Shown: positions 8,356 through 18,330, counted from the first letter of the stretch. The stretch is 64,000 nt of DNA from Clostridia bacterium (GCA_017473435.1 JAFULG010000080.1:20013-84012); one strand, 5' to 3'. A program made the numbers and translations. Notes: generated by a model not told the origin, from the letters alone.

Positions 8356-9266
8356 TATTTTACGCCTCCGATAATTTCATTAAGATTTTGAATTCCGTAT
8401 TTTTCCATAACCTCAGGCAGGTCGCGTATAATATCGCGGCACACATAAGGATTTACAAGGTTAGCGGCACCGACTTCAACAGCTGTAGCGCCTGCCAACA
8501 TCATTTCGATTACATCCTCAGCAGAGGAAACGCCACCCATACCGACTACGGGAATATTTACTGCATTTGCAACCTGATATACCATTCTGACAGCTACCGG
8601 GAAAATTGCCGGGCCGGAAAAGCCGCCCATTTTATTGGCGATAACAGGCTTACGTGAACGAAGATCAATACGCATACCGAGAAGAGTATTGATAAGGCTG
8701 ATACCGTCTGCGCCTGCTTCTTCACAGGCCTTTGCAATTGAAACAATATCCGTAACATTGGGCGAAAGCTTGATAATTACAGGCTTTTTGGTTACTGCCT
8801 TAACGGCTTTCGTAACCTCTGCCGCCGCTTCAGGCTGAGTGCCAAAGCTCATTCCGCCGCCGTGAACATTGGGGCAGGAAACATTTACCTCAAGCCAACC
8901 CACCTGCTCTTCTTTGTCAAGTTTTTCGCAGGTATAAGCATAATCCTCGATTGAAAAGCCCGATACATTTGCCATAACAGGCTTATTGAAGCAAGCCTTG
9001 AGCTTAGGAAGCTCCTCGGAAATAACCTTTTCCACGCCGGGATTCTGCAGACCTACAGCATTGATCATGCCGCTGTAGCACTCTGCGATTCTGGGAGTAA
9101 GATTACCGAAACGAGGATCCCTTGTTGTACCCTTGAAGGAGAATGTGCCAAGCTCGTTTATATCATAAAGCTCTGCAAACTCATAGCCGAAGCCGAAGGT
9201 ACCTGAAGCAGGAATTACGGGGTTATCCATCTCAATTCCGCAGAGATTTACATTTAAGCTTCCCAT
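8355..9266 (-). CDS. pyrD: Dihydroorotate dehydrogenase, class 1B catalytic subunit
   Basis: 303 residues. The ATG at 9266 is chosen because GGAGGAAATTTT directly precedes it and MGSLNVNLCGIEMDNPVIPASG is the standard N-terminus. A longer in-frame opening to 9365 lies inside pyrK and is rejected. FMN-enzyme motifs: ASGTFGFG, NAVGLQNPGV, EVNVSCPNVHGGG with the catalytic Cys near residue 132, and GMGGVSSAEDV. It overlaps the end of pyrK by 13 bp. Together PyrD and PyrK oxidise dihydroorotate with NAD+ as acceptor. Confidence 0.95.
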   Translation of the reverse strand: MGSLNVNLCGIEMDNPVIPASGTFGFGYEFAELYDINELGTFSFKGTTRDPRFGNLTPRIAECYSGMINAVGLQNPGVEKVISEELPKLKACFNKPVMANVSGFSIEDYAYTCEKLDKEEQVGWLEVNVSCPNVHGGGMSFGTQPEAAAEVTKAVKAVTKKPVIIKLSPNVTDIVSIAKACEEAGADGISLINTLLGMRIDLRSRKPVIANKMGGFSGPAIFPVAVRMVYQVANAVNIPVVGMGGVSSAEDVIEMMLAGATAVEVGAANLVNPYVCRDIIRDLPEVMEKYGIQNLNEIIGGVK

Positions 9267-9991
9267 AAAATTTCCTCCTTCTTCATAACCGGACCTTCCT
9301 TGCAGATACGCTTGTAACCGGTGAGTGTTTTGCAGGAGCAGCCCATACATGCACCGAAGCCGCATCCCATACGCTCCTCAAAGCTCATCTGACCTGAGGT
9401 AACGGATGTTTTGTGAACAGCCTTGAGCATAGGCTCGGGGCCGCAGGTGTAAAAATATGTATAGTCCGTATTTTCAAGAACAGTAGTTACAAAGCCCTTT
9501 ACACCGTAGCTTCCGTCAACTGTCGTTACCGTTACATCGCATCCGAGAGCCTTAAATTCGTCCTCGTAGAATATTTCATTTTTTGTATTAAAGCCGAGGA
9601 TAACCTTTACTTCTTTTCCCTGTGCTCTTAATTTTTTTGCAAGGTTGTACATCGGAGGTACACCTACACCGCCGCCGAGAAGTACAGGCTTGTCACCGCC
9701 TTCGGCAAGGTCATATCCGTTGCCCAGACCCGTAAGAATATCAAGCTTTGTACCGGGAGCCATGACAGACATAGCCTTTGTTCCCTTTCCTACAACCTTA
9801 TAAACAAGGGTGAGGGTTTCTTCGTCATAATCGCAGACGGAGATAGGACGGCGAAGGAACATTCCGTCAATCTGAATATTAACAAACTGTCCGCAGTTCG
9901 TGATGTCGGAGGTATCACCGATAAGTATCATTTTATAAACAGAATCCGTCAGCGCTTCATTACTGCGGATTTCAAAAATACTCTGTTTCAT
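9254..9991 (-). CDS. pyrK: Dihydroorotate dehydrogenase electron-transfer subunit
   Basis: 245 residues. An FAD- and 2Fe-2S-containing partner of PyrD that passes electrons to NAD+. The FAD motif RRPISVCDYDEE is near residues 48-59, the NAD-binding GGGVGVPPMYNLA near 106-118, and the iron-sulfur ligands lie in CGFGACMGCSCK plus a later Cys in RICKEG near the C-terminus. It sits 57 bp after carB and overlaps pyrD. Confidence 0.95.
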   Translation of the reverse strand: MKQSIFEIRSNEALTDSVYKMILIGDTSDITNCGQFVNIQIDGMFLRRPISVCDYDEETLTLVYKVVGKGTKAMSVMAPGTKLDILTGLGNGYDLAEGGDKPVLLGGGVGVPPMYNLAKKLRAQGKEVKVILGFNTKNEIFYEDEFKALGCDVTVTTVDGSYGVKGFVTTVLENTDYTYFYTCGPEPMLKAVHKTSVTSGQMSFEERMGCGFGACMGCSCKTLTGYKRICKEGPVMKKEEILWEA

Positions 9992-10048
9992 TGCTTCTCC
10001 TTTACTGTATTTTTAGGGGAAGATTTCTCTTCCCCTATGGATTGTTGT

Positions 10049-13000
10049 TTATGCATCAATCGTTGAAATAGTAAGTGTTGTTTCTTCAAGAACATCAAGA
10101 AGAGCATCAACGGTATCAAGTGAAGTAAACATTGTTACGTTGTACTCAGTTGCAACCTGACGAAGCTGTGCGCCGTCTGACTCGCTGTTTGAAGCGGGAT
10201 CCTTGGTGTTGATAAAGTAAGCGATATGACCCTGACGTAATGCTTTGGGGATTTCATCGCTGCCTTCGCTGAGCTTTGCAAGAGCATGGGTACGGATGCC
10301 ATGAGCCTTGAGGAACTTTGCAGTGCCTGCAGTTGCTTCAATATTGAAGCCGAGCTGATAAAGTCTGCGGATAAGAGGAAGAGCTTCCTCCTTATCCTTA
10401 TCGGCAATTGTGCAGAATACGGTGCCGTAGTTCTGAAGGTGCATGCCTGATGCCTGAAGTGCCTTATAAACAGCGCGTGTTCTTGTACGGTCGTAACCGA
10501 TGGCTTCACCGGTGGACTTCATTTCGGGTGAAAGATAAGCGTCAAGACCGCGGATCTTGTTGAAGGAGAACACGGGAGCCTTTACATACCAACGTTCTTT
10601 TTCTGTGGGATAAATATCGAAGAAGCCCTGCTCCTTGAGGCTCTTGCCGAGAATAACCTCAGTTGCAATGTCAGCAAGTGAATAGCCTGTTGCCTTTGAA
10701 AGGAAGGGAACGGTACGTGATGAACGGGGATTAACCTCGATGATATAAACATCGTTATTGTCATCTACAATGAACTGAATATTGAAAAGACCTACGATGC
10801 CGATACCGAGACCGAGCTTCTTTGCGTACTGAAGAATGATACCCTTAACCTTGTCGGAAATTGAGAAGGGAGGATAAACGGAAATCGAGTCACCTGAGTG
10901 AACGCCTGTACGCTCAACAAGCTCCATAATACCGGGAACAAACACATCTCTGCCGTCACAGATAGCATCAATCTCAACCTCACGGCCCTGAATGTATTTA
11001 TCAACAAGAACAGGCTTGTCCTCATCAATTTCAACGGCTGTTCTCAGATAATGGCGAAGCTGCTCTTCATTTGCAACTATCTGCATTGCGCGTCCGCCGA
11101 GCACAAAGGAGGGACGAACAAGCACGGGGTAACCGATTTCAGCAGCTGCTGCAATACCGTCTTCCATATTTGTAACAGCCTTACCCTTTGCACGGGGAAT
11201 ATTAAGCTCATTGAGAAGGTTTTCGAATGCGTTACGGTCCTCTGCGCGGTCAATGGCAGCGCAATCTGTGCCGATAATCTTTACACCTCTGTCGTGAAGA
11301 GGCTGTGCAAGGTTAATAGCAGTCTGACCGCCGAGCGAAGCAATAACACCCTCGGGCTTTTCGAACTCTACGATGTTCATAACATCTTCGGGAGTAAGAG
11401 GCTCAAAGTAAAGCTTGTCAGCTGTTGTATAGTCAGTTGAAACCGTTTCGGGATTGTTGTTGATGATAATAGCCTCGTAACCGGCATTTTTGATTGTCAT
11501 AACAGCGTGAACTGTGGAATAGTCAAATTCAACACCCTGACCGATACGGATAGGACCTGCACCGAGAACAATAATCTTTTTCTTGTCGGTAAGACGTGAA
11601 GTGTTTTCACCGGTGTAGGATGAATAGAAGTAAGGAATGTAAGCATTTGTATGACAGGTATCAACCATTCTGAATGCAGGGAAGAGACCGATTTCCTTAC
11701 GCTTGTTGTAAACGTCAATTTCCTTACAGCCCCAGAGACGTGCAATGTACTTGTCACCGAAGCCCATCTTCTTTGCAGCAATAAGAGTTTCGTTATCCTG
11801 ATTATTGCGAAGCTTTTCTTCCATATCAATGATGTTCTTGAAGGCCTGAAGGAAGAAGGGAGTAATCATTGTAACTTCGTGGATCTTTTCAATTGAAACG
11901 CCGTGATAGATAAGCTCTGCAATAGCAAAGATATTATCTGAACGGAACTCGGAGATATACTCAAGGAGCTCCTCAACGCTCATCTTGTCAAACTTTGAAA
12001 GATAGAGGTGATTAGCACCGATTTCAAGTGAACGGATACCCTTGAGAAGAGCCTCTTCAAGGTTTGAACCGATACCCATAATTTCGCCGGTAGCCTTCAT
12101 CTGTGTGCCAAGCTTGTTGGTAGCTGAAGCAAACTTATCGAAGGGGAAACGGGGAAGCTTGGCAATAACGTAGTCAAGTCTGGGCTCAAAAGCAGCATTT
12201 GTATTAGCAATCTGAATATCCTCAAGAGCCATACCTACAGCAATCTTTGCAGTAACACGGGCGATGGGATAGCCTGATGCCTTTGAAGCAAGAGCTGATG
12301 AACGTGAAACTCTGGGATTAACCTCGATGAGGTAATATTCTGAAGTGTGAGGATTAAGAGCGAACTGAACGTTACATCCGCCTTCAATCTTAAGCTCCTT
12401 GATAAGCTTGATAGCTGAATCATTGAGCATTTTTTCGTCTTCCTTGGAAAGAGTCATAATAGGAGCAACAACGCAGGAGTCACCGGTGTGAACACCTACA
12501 GGGTCAATGTTTTCCATACCGCAGATGGTGATAGCGTGGTCATTTGAGTCACGCATAACCTCGAACTCAATTTCCTTATAGCCCTTAACGGATTTTTCAA
12601 TAAGAACCTGATGAACAGGTGAAAGGTTGAAAGCATTTACACCGATTTCCATAAGCTCTTCGTCATTATAAGCGAAGCCGCCGCCTGTACCGCCGAGGGT
12701 GAAGGCAGGACGGAGAACAACGGGATAGCCGATACGGTTAGCAGCCTCCTTTGCTTCCTCAAGAGAATATGTGATTTCAGAAGGAATAACGGGTTCACCG
12801 ATAGATTCGCAAAGCTCCTTGAACATTTCACGGTCCTCTGCACGCTCAATTGAAGCGCTGGAAGTACCGAGAAGCTTTACGCGACATTCCTTGAGAATGC
12901 CCTTTTTCTCAAGCTGCATAGCAAGGTTAAGACCTGTCTGACCGCCGATACCGGGGATGATAGCATCAGGACGCTCGTGACGGATAATCTTTGCCACATA

Positions 13001-13216
13001 TTCGAGGGTAAGAGGCTCCATATAAACCTTATCAGCGATAATTGTGTCAGTCATAATAGTAGCAGGGTTTGAGTTACAGAGAACAACCTCATAGCCTTCC
13101 TCCTTAAGAGCGAGGCAAGCCTGGGTACCTGCATAGTCGAATTCGGCGGCCTGACCGATAACAATGGGTCCGGAGCCGATAATCAGAATCTTTTTGATGT
13201 CTGTTCTTTTAGCCAT
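10049..13216 (-). CDS. carB: Carbamoyl-phosphate synthase large subunit
   Basis: 1055 residues, full length. It makes carbamoyl phosphate from ammonia (delivered by CarA), bicarbonate and two ATP. It has two homologous ATP-grasp halves: the first begins KKILIIGSGPIVIGQAAEFDY, the second near residue 550 with KIIVLGAGPIRIGQG. Glycine-rich ATP loops LGGTGGGF and LGGRAMQ are visible, followed by the C-terminal MGS-like allosteric domain (about 930-1055). The gene lies between pyrC and pyrK. The glutaminase subunit carA, usually adjacent, is absent here. Confidence 0.97.
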   Translation of the reverse strand: MAKRTDIKKILIIGSGPIVIGQAAEFDYAGTQACLALKEEGYEVVLCNSNPATIMTDTIIADKVYMEPLTLEYVAKIIRHERPDAIIPGIGGQTGLNLAMQLEKKGILKECRVKLLGTSSASIERAEDREMFKELCESIGEPVIPSEITYSLEEAKEAANRIGYPVVLRPAFTLGGTGGGFAYNDEELMEIGVNAFNLSPVHQVLIEKSVKGYKEIEFEVMRDSNDHAITICGMENIDPVGVHTGDSCVVAPIMTLSKEDEKMLNDSAIKLIKELKIEGGCNVQFALNPHTSEYYLIEVNPRVSRSSALASKASGYPIARVTAKIAVGMALEDIQIANTNAAFEPRLDYVIAKLPRFPFDKFASATNKLGTQMKATGEIMGIGSNLEEALLKGIRSLEIGANHLYLSKFDKMSVEELLEYISEFRSDNIFAIAELIYHGVSIEKIHEVTMITPFFLQAFKNIIDMEEKLRNNQDNETLIAAKKMGFGDKYIARLWGCKEIDVYNKRKEIGLFPAFRMVDTCHTNAYIPYFYSSYTGENTSRLTDKKKIIVLGAGPIRIGQGVEFDYSTVHAVMTIKNAGYEAIIINNNPETVSTDYTTADKLYFEPLTPEDVMNIVEFEKPEGVIASLGGQTAINLAQPLHDRGVKIIGTDCAAIDRAEDRNAFENLLNELNIPRAKGKAVTNMEDGIAAAAEIGYPVLVRPSFVLGGRAMQIVANEEQLRHYLRTAVEIDEDKPVLVDKYIQGREVEIDAICDGRDVFVPGIMELVERTGVHSGDSISVYPPFSISDKVKGIILQYAKKLGLGIGIVGLFNIQFIVDDNNDVYIIEVNPRSSRTVPFLSKATGYSLADIATEVILGKSLKEQGFFDIYPTEKERWYVKAPVFSFNKIRGLDAYLSPEMKSTGEAIGYDRTRTRAVYKALQASGMHLQNYGTVFCTIADKDKEEALPLIRRLYQLGFNIEATAGTAKFLKAHGIRTHALAKLSEGSDEIPKALRQGHIAYFINTKDPASNSESDGAQLRQVATEYNVTMFTSLDTVDALLDVLEETTLTISTIDA

Positions 13217-13269
13217 TGATTTTTTTCCTCCTGAATTTCTGAAATATATATTGAATCAATCTGATGGAT

Positions 13270-14478
13270 TTACTTTTTATAAACAACCTTGCCGTCACAT
13301 ACGGTTGCAAGGCAGCGTCCGTTGACCTTCCAGCCCTCGAAGGGAGTTGCCTTACCCAAAGAGATAAACTCTTCCGGATCAACTGTATACTCTTCTTCGA
13401 GATCCCATACGCTGTAGTCACAACCAAGCTCAATGCCGAAGCGCTTTCTCGGGTTAATTGAGAGAAGCTCCACGAGGCGCTCCATTGTAATAATACCTGT
13501 TTTTACAAGATAAGTATACATAACGGGGAAGGCTGTTTCTATTCCGACTACACCGAAGGCGCTTTTTTCAAGACCTTTTGATTTTTCCTCGGCGGAGTGA
13601 GGAGCGTGGTCGGTTGCGATCATATCTATTGTGCCGTCAACGATGCCTTCGATAAGAGCATCACGGTCAGCCTTGCTTCTCAAAGGAGGATTCATTTTGA
13701 ATCTGCCCTCCTCCTGAAGCATTGAGTCATCCATTACAAGGTAGTGAGGACCGGTTTCGCAGGTAATATCAACCCCCTCCGCCTTGGCTTTACGGATAAT
13801 ATCAACGCTCTCCTTTGTGGAGATATGACAGACGTGGTATTTTACGCCGGTTTCCTTTACAAGCTCAATGTCTCTTGCTATCTGCTTCCATTCACTTTCG
13901 GAGCAGATACCTCTGTGTCCGTGCTCAGCAGCATAAGCTCCGTCGTGAATATAGCCGCCCCGAAGAAGCTCATTTACTTCACAGTGAGCAACTATAGGCT
14001 TGCCGAGAGCCTTAGCCTTTATCATAGCGCGGCGCATCATTTCGTCAGACTGAACGCCTCTTCCGTCATCGGAAAAGCCTATAACGTCCTTAGCCATCCC
14101 TTCAAGATCAGAGATCTCCTCACCCTTCTGTCCGACGGTAATTGAACCGTAGGGATAAACGTGAATACAGGCAGAGGTCTCAATTATATCTCTCTGCATT
14201 CTGAGATGCTCTTTACTGTCAGGCACAGGATTAAGGTTAGGCATAGTGCATACCGCCGTATAACCGCCCCTTGCCGAGGCGAGACTTCCCGAAGCTATTG
14301 TTTCTTTATAAGAAAAACCCGGCTCTCTGAAATGCACATGCACGTCACAGAAACCGGGAAAAATAACACAACGGGAAAAATCAACAGCGGATAAATCGGA
14401 AACAGAAGCACGAATGCTGTCAACAAAATCAATACCCAGAGAAGCAGAAATAATGTTGGCTTTGATGTTAGATGTCAT
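13270..14478 (-). CDS. pyrC: Dihydroorotase
   Basis: 402 residues, a class I (amidohydrolase-fold) dihydroorotase that closes carbamoyl aspartate to dihydroorotate. The metal ligands HVHFREPG appear near 48-55. A conserved KETIASG follows, then HCEV near 163, HISTKES near 219, and the catalytic ATDHAPHS near 290-297. It is the first gene of the pyr operon, with an AAGGAGAACC ribosome binding site. The ATG is 95 bp downstream of the operon's TATAAT. No PyrR-type anti-terminator was recognised in this short leader. Confidence 0.95.
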   Translation of the reverse strand: MTSNIKANIISASLGIDFVDSIRASVSDLSAVDFSRCVIFPGFCDVHVHFREPGFSYKETIASGSLASARGGYTAVCTMPNLNPVPDSKEHLRMQRDIIETSACIHVYPYGSITVGQKGEEISDLEGMAKDVIGFSDDGRGVQSDEMMRRAMIKAKALGKPIVAHCEVNELLRGGYIHDGAYAAEHGHRGICSESEWKQIARDIELVKETGVKYHVCHISTKESVDIIRKAKAEGVDITCETGPHYLVMDDSMLQEEGRFKMNPPLRSKADRDALIEGIVDGTIDMIATDHAPHSAEEKSKGLEKSAFGVVGIETAFPVMYTYLVKTGIITMERLVELLSINPRKRFGIELGCDYSVWDLEEEYTVDPEEFISLGKATPFEGWKVNGRCLATVCDGKVVYKK

Positions 14479-14572
14479 AATGGTTCTCCTTTCTGCTTAA
14501 ATCCTGCCGAAAAATCAGCAAGAGGTGTGGGGGCTGTGCATACTGATATAAGCTATTGATCATATTTTTGTA

Positions 14573-14601
14573 ATTATATCACAGAGCACTTATATTGTCA
14601 A
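14573..14601 (-). promoter_or_regulatory. Promoter of the pyrimidine operon
   Basis: Leftward TTGACA (14601-14596), 17 bp spacer, TATAAT (14578-14573). The 90-nt leader contains a small hairpin, CTTGCTGATTTTTCGGCAGG, with no T-run, so no attenuator is evident. Confidence 0.85.
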
Positions 14602-14690
14602 TTAAAAAGCCGACAAAAAATGCAATTTTTCTCACCGTTATTTTGTGTCAAAGTGAAATTTTTCACCCACAGAATTAAATCGAAAAACAG

Positions 14691-14784
14691 CCCGGCTCTT
14701 AAGCCGACGGTTTACAGGGCTTTATTTGTTTGCCGAAGAATTTTACCTGTATTATTACCAACCGTCGGCTTGTTAAGAGCCGGG
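14691..14784. repeat. Long imperfect palindrome between pyrC promoter and the phosphoesterase gene
   Basis: Arm 14691-14712 (CCCGGCTCTTAAGCCGACGG then TT) pairs with 14760-14784, with a 3-nt bulge in the second arm. Inside it ACAGG/CCTGT extends the stem. The loop is about 30 nt. There is no clear T-run on either side. It could be a structured RNA, a non-autonomous mobile palindrome or a transcription barrier. Confidence 0.75.
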
Positions 14785-14803
14785 ATAAATTCATTTGAAT
14801 TTA

Positions 14804-17800
14804 TTATTTAATCATAGGTGCAATATAAATTTTAAAAACATTGAGTAATATTTTGAGAATCTTAAAGAGAATATCGAGCACTGAACTGATTGTTGCGTCA
14901 CCGTTGTCAACCTCAGGGGTCTCAGGTTCAACATAATCCTTATTTACGTCACCCTGGCTCTTATCCTTCATAATGGCAATGGAATCAACCTTTTCGCTGC
15001 CATTTTCAGTAATCTCATAGGCATCGAAATAAAGAATACCGTCAACGATTCTTACTGCGGAATACATCGGATAATCGACAGAGAGAATCTTGTCGCCTCT
15101 GGGGAAGTATTTATCCGTAAGCGTAACATCATTCTGAATATAGGTCTTGACACCTGCCGTACCTGAAATCACATAGGTTATGCCCTCAGGCTGAAGCTGT
15201 GCTCTGTAAATATCGTCTGCATAGTTAAGGTAAACCTTTTCATAAGGTGTAAGAGCGTTATTCACAAGCGAGCCGGTTCTCATATAAACGTGGTCGTGTC
15301 CCTGGAACACCATATCAACGCCGAGAGTCGGCATAAGAGCGCCGAGCTGTGCACGCATTGCACAAACATCATCGTCGGCATAATGTGATCCCTGAGAGTA
15401 AAGAGCCTTGTGGAGCATTACAAACTTCCACTGTGCATCACTCTTAAGCATATCATCCGTAAGCCACTCAACCTGGTCGGCTGAAAGGGATTCGTCCGCT
15501 GCAAGATTGTTTGTGTTAAGTACAGCTATATGCACATTGTTGTAATCAAAGGAATAGTACACGCCGCTTGATGTATCCTGCTGAGGAACGTTGGGAAGCA
15601 CAAAGTAGTTGACCGTTGCGTTTGTGCCCATGCCCTCGTGATTACCCGAAGCCGGCATCATATAGGTATCCATAAGATAGTCAGCACCTGTATTGAACAT
15701 CCATGCCCACTGCTTCTGATTGTCGCCGTGGTCTACAAGATCACCGCTGTTAATGATAAAGTCGGTATCAGGATATTTTTCAAATGCATTCTCAAGCACA
15801 TTTGCCCAGGCGCGGTTGTACTGTCTTTCATTCTGTGACTGAGGATCCGTAACGTGAAGGAAGGTTACATCCTTACTGCCGTCAGCAACTCTGAGCTTAC
15901 CTGTTTCGCTCCACCAGTCTCTTCCGGCATCGCCCACACGGTAGTAATAGGTTGCACCCTCTTCAAGGCCGGTAAGGGTTACGGTGTGACGGTTCATCGG
16001 GAATTCATAGGTAATAAAGCCGATAAAGCCAAGGTCAATACCGGGGAAGGAACGTGTAACGGTTTCGGTTACAACCTCAATGCCCTCTGTTGCCTCGCCC
16101 GTAAACTCAGGCTCACTGTCTGCCTTATAAATCTCAATATCACCTTCTACCGTTGACTTTGAGAACCAGCTGATATATGCACTCTCATTCTTCTCATCGC
16201 CAAGGGTTACGCTGATCATTGTAGGCAGACGGAAATTCTCCTGATTAACAGGAACCTCTACGGGAAGTGAGTTATAAGTAACGTCGTAGTCACCCTTGAA
16301 GCCGGGATTTACATCGGTGTTGAAGTCAGAAAGAATATAGGCAACAAAAATACCGAGGGACTCAAACTGACTTTCGGTAAGATATTTTTCCATAAGAAGC
16401 TTATCAAGTACATCGTAAAGGTCAGTCCATGGAAGAATTTCAAGCTCAAATACGGTATTGACAAGATTCATATAAGTAAAGTCGCCGCGCAAAACATAAT
16501 TGAGAAGATAGTTTACACCTTCGCCCAGACGCTTTGAAATTTCATCGTCAGCAAGAAGCTTATCTACGCGGATTTCAAGCTTTGCAAGGATGCTGTCCTC
16601 TATAAGATCGTGAAGAAGCACATCAACGATGAGATCAAAGAAGCCCTTGAAGGCAGTTGCATCCTCATCGAAATATCTGATGGTATCCTGCATAAATTCA
16701 TCGTCACTGATATCCTCGTTACCGCCCGTCCAGTAAACAAGAGTTGAAAGCACGGCATCACCGAGAGTGCCGGGCTTATCGGGGTTGCCGAAGCCGAAGG
16801 TATCGATGAACTTTGTGCAGGGAACAGTTGAAACCTGATAATTCACAAGCTTATCAATAATATCCTCAAGCAATTCATAAAGGGCATCACTGTCAGCTAT
16901 ATAAAGATCATAAACCTGACCGAGGAGGTCATCTATGAACCACATAAGATTCTCAACGCTGAAAATATTGAAGCCGCCAAGCTTAATACCGTCACCGAGA
17001 ACAGGTGAAAGAAGATCGCTGAGAAGAGCCTCGAGGTCGATACCCATTGTTTTAAGGAATTCGCCGATACTGCCGCTTGCAGCGATATCCTCAATATAGC
17101 CTCCCAGATAGCTCTTCACAATACCCATAAGGAATTCACCGCAGTCGGGTGCACCGTTTTCACTTGTAAGTCCGCCGAAGCAAAGGGAAAACGCCTTATA
17201 TTTAAAGCTGTTTTTGTCATAAGTAACGCCGTCGAAGGTGTATTCCTTTGCATCGTCAAAGTCAACGGAATCAACCTTAATTTCGCTTTCACCGCTCATA
17301 TATGAGGTGAGGGTGATTTCACGGTATGTGTTGGGATATCCCGTTATTGAAGAGGTTTCAATATCATAAAGCACTTCACCGTCATCATTGATAACACAAG
17401 CAGTATCATCGGTATGAAGGTGTCCTGTGAAGGCGTAGTGTATGCCCCAGGAGGCAAACTGCTCTGCCTTCTGCATATAGTCATTGAGCGGGAACGCAAA
17501 GGTAATGGAAGGCTCAACCTCCATATGTGCCGAAAGACTGTGGTGCACCATAATCATAGGAACCTTACCCTCAGCAACCGCCTCGTCAGCCATTTCCTTG
17601 ATCCATACCATAAGCTCATCGCTTATCATACCCTCAGTCTTGTATGTCTTTGCCTCATCAAAGCTGTAAATACAGCTGTCAACCACAATGAGTCTGTAAT
17701 CACCGTCAAAATCCGCCGCATAGGAAAGCTGACCGGGTACATTGTCACCCTTCTTTGCATATTCGCTTACGGCAAGATCGTAACCGAGATTTGCATAAAC

Positions 17801-18292
17801 GTCACGGAACTCCTCAGCGGTAATTGATCTGCCGGGCTCCTTGACGCCGTTAACAAAGGTTTCGGCTCTGGGAGAATTGATATCGTGGTTACCGTTGATT
17901 ACAAGAAATTCAAGGTTGTACTTTTCCTCATATTCAAGGAAAATTTTTGCAAGCTCCGTATGAGCCTCATACTCGCTGTCCTTTGTAAGGTCGCCGGGAA
18001 CCAGAACATATTTAAGCCCGGGATTTCTCGCAACCATAGTATCAAGTGCGGTTCTTACAATAGCGTCGGAATGGCGGTAGAGCTTACTGCCCATTTTGCA
18101 GTAGTCAAGCCATGCCTGGCAGTTATCTCCCGTAAGCGATTCGGGATAGTAATGAGGGTCGGACATAACTGCAAACTGCAGCTCCGACTTCTTTTCGCCG
18201 AAATCAGCCTGTGCATTTATTGCAACAGAACACACGGAGAAAACCATAATGATGCTTAATAACAGAGCAAGTGTCTTCTTCAGAGTTTTCAT
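14804..18292 (-). CDS. Secreted protein with two metallophosphoesterase domains
   Basis: 1162 residues with a signal peptide (MKTLKKTLALLLSIIMVFSV, cut after INAQA). The first calcineurin-like domain (about 38-340) has SDPHYY, GDLTKD, NGNHDI, MVHHS and TGHLH. A long helical region (about 380-650) follows. A purple-acid-phosphatase-like beta domain (about 695-805) leads into a second domain (about 820-1085) with HVTDPQ, SGDLVDHG, SGNHEG, LHKAL and QGHDHVY. The C-terminus ends in an amphipathic hydrophobic stretch (about 1135-1162) that may hold it to the membrane. It probably releases phosphate from extracellular phosphoesters. Two catalytic domains in one chain is unusual. The substrate is unknown. 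Confidence 0.88.
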   Translation of the reverse strand: MKTLKKTLALLLSIIMVFSVCSVAINAQADFGEKKSELQFAVMSDPHYYPESLTGDNCQAWLDYCKMGSKLYRHSDAIVRTALDTMVARNPGLKYVLVPGDLTKDSEYEAHTELAKIFLEYEEKYNLEFLVINGNHDINSPRAETFVNGVKEPGRSITAEEFRDVYANLGYDLAVSEYAKKGDNVPGQLSYAADFDGDYRLIVVDSCIYSFDEAKTYKTEGMISDELMVWIKEMADEAVAEGKVPMIMVHHSLSAHMEVEPSITFAFPLNDYMQKAEQFASWGIHYAFTGHLHTDDTACVINDDGEVLYDIETSSITGYPNTYREITLTSYMSGESEIKVDSVDFDDAKEYTFDGVTYDKNSFKYKAFSLCFGGLTSENGAPDCGEFLMGIVKSYLGGYIEDIAASGSIGEFLKTMGIDLEALLSDLLSPVLGDGIKLGGFNIFSVENLMWFIDDLLGQVYDLYIADSDALYELLEDIIDKLVNYQVSTVPCTKFIDTFGFGNPDKPGTLGDAVLSTLVYWTGGNEDISDDEFMQDTIRYFDEDATAFKGFFDLIVDVLLHDLIEDSILAKLEIRVDKLLADDEISKRLGEGVNYLLNYVLRGDFTYMNLVNTVFELEILPWTDLYDVLDKLLMEKYLTESQFESLGIFVAYILSDFNTDVNPGFKGDYDVTYNSLPVEVPVNQENFRLPTMISVTLGDEKNESAYISWFSKSTVEGDIEIYKADSEPEFTGEATEGIEVVTETVTRSFPGIDLGFIGFITYEFPMNRHTVTLTGLEEGATYYYRVGDAGRDWWSETGKLRVADGSKDVTFLHVTDPQSQNERQYNRAWANVLENAFEKYPDTDFIINSGDLVDHGDNQKQWAWMFNTGADYLMDTYMMPASGNHEGMGTNATVNYFVLPNVPQQDTSSGVYYSFDYNNVHIAVLNTNNLAADESLSADQVEWLTDDMLKSDAQWKFVMLHKALYSQGSHYADDDVCAMRAQLGALMPTLGVDMVFQGHDHVYMRTGSLVNNALTPYEKVYLNYADDIYRAQLQPEGITYVISGTAGVKTYIQNDVTLTDKYFPRGDKILSVDYPMYSAVRIVDGILYFDAYEITENGSEKVDSIAIMKDKSQGDVNKDYVEPETPEVDNGDATISSVLDILFKILKILLNVFKIYIAPMIK

Positions 18293-18324
18293 ATCTGTAC
18301 CTCCTTACAGAAATAGTCACAGTA

Positions 18325-18330
18325 ATTATA
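18325..18330 (-). promoter_or_regulatory. Extended -10 promoter of the phosphoesterase gene
   Basis: Leftward TGGTATAAT, with only a weak -35 (TTTGAT), about 33 bp before the ATG at 18292. A strong AAGGAGG lies between them. Confidence 0.55.

Noticed and set aside
8355-9365. Longer pyrD reading with 33 extra N-terminal residues
   Set aside because: The extension overlaps the Fe-S end of pyrK in another frame and lacks a family match; the ATG at 9266 has a strong ribosome binding site.
13209-13433. Short reading frames antisense to pyr and pur genes
   Set aside because: They lack ribosome binding sites and are explained as shadows of the conserved genes on the other strand.
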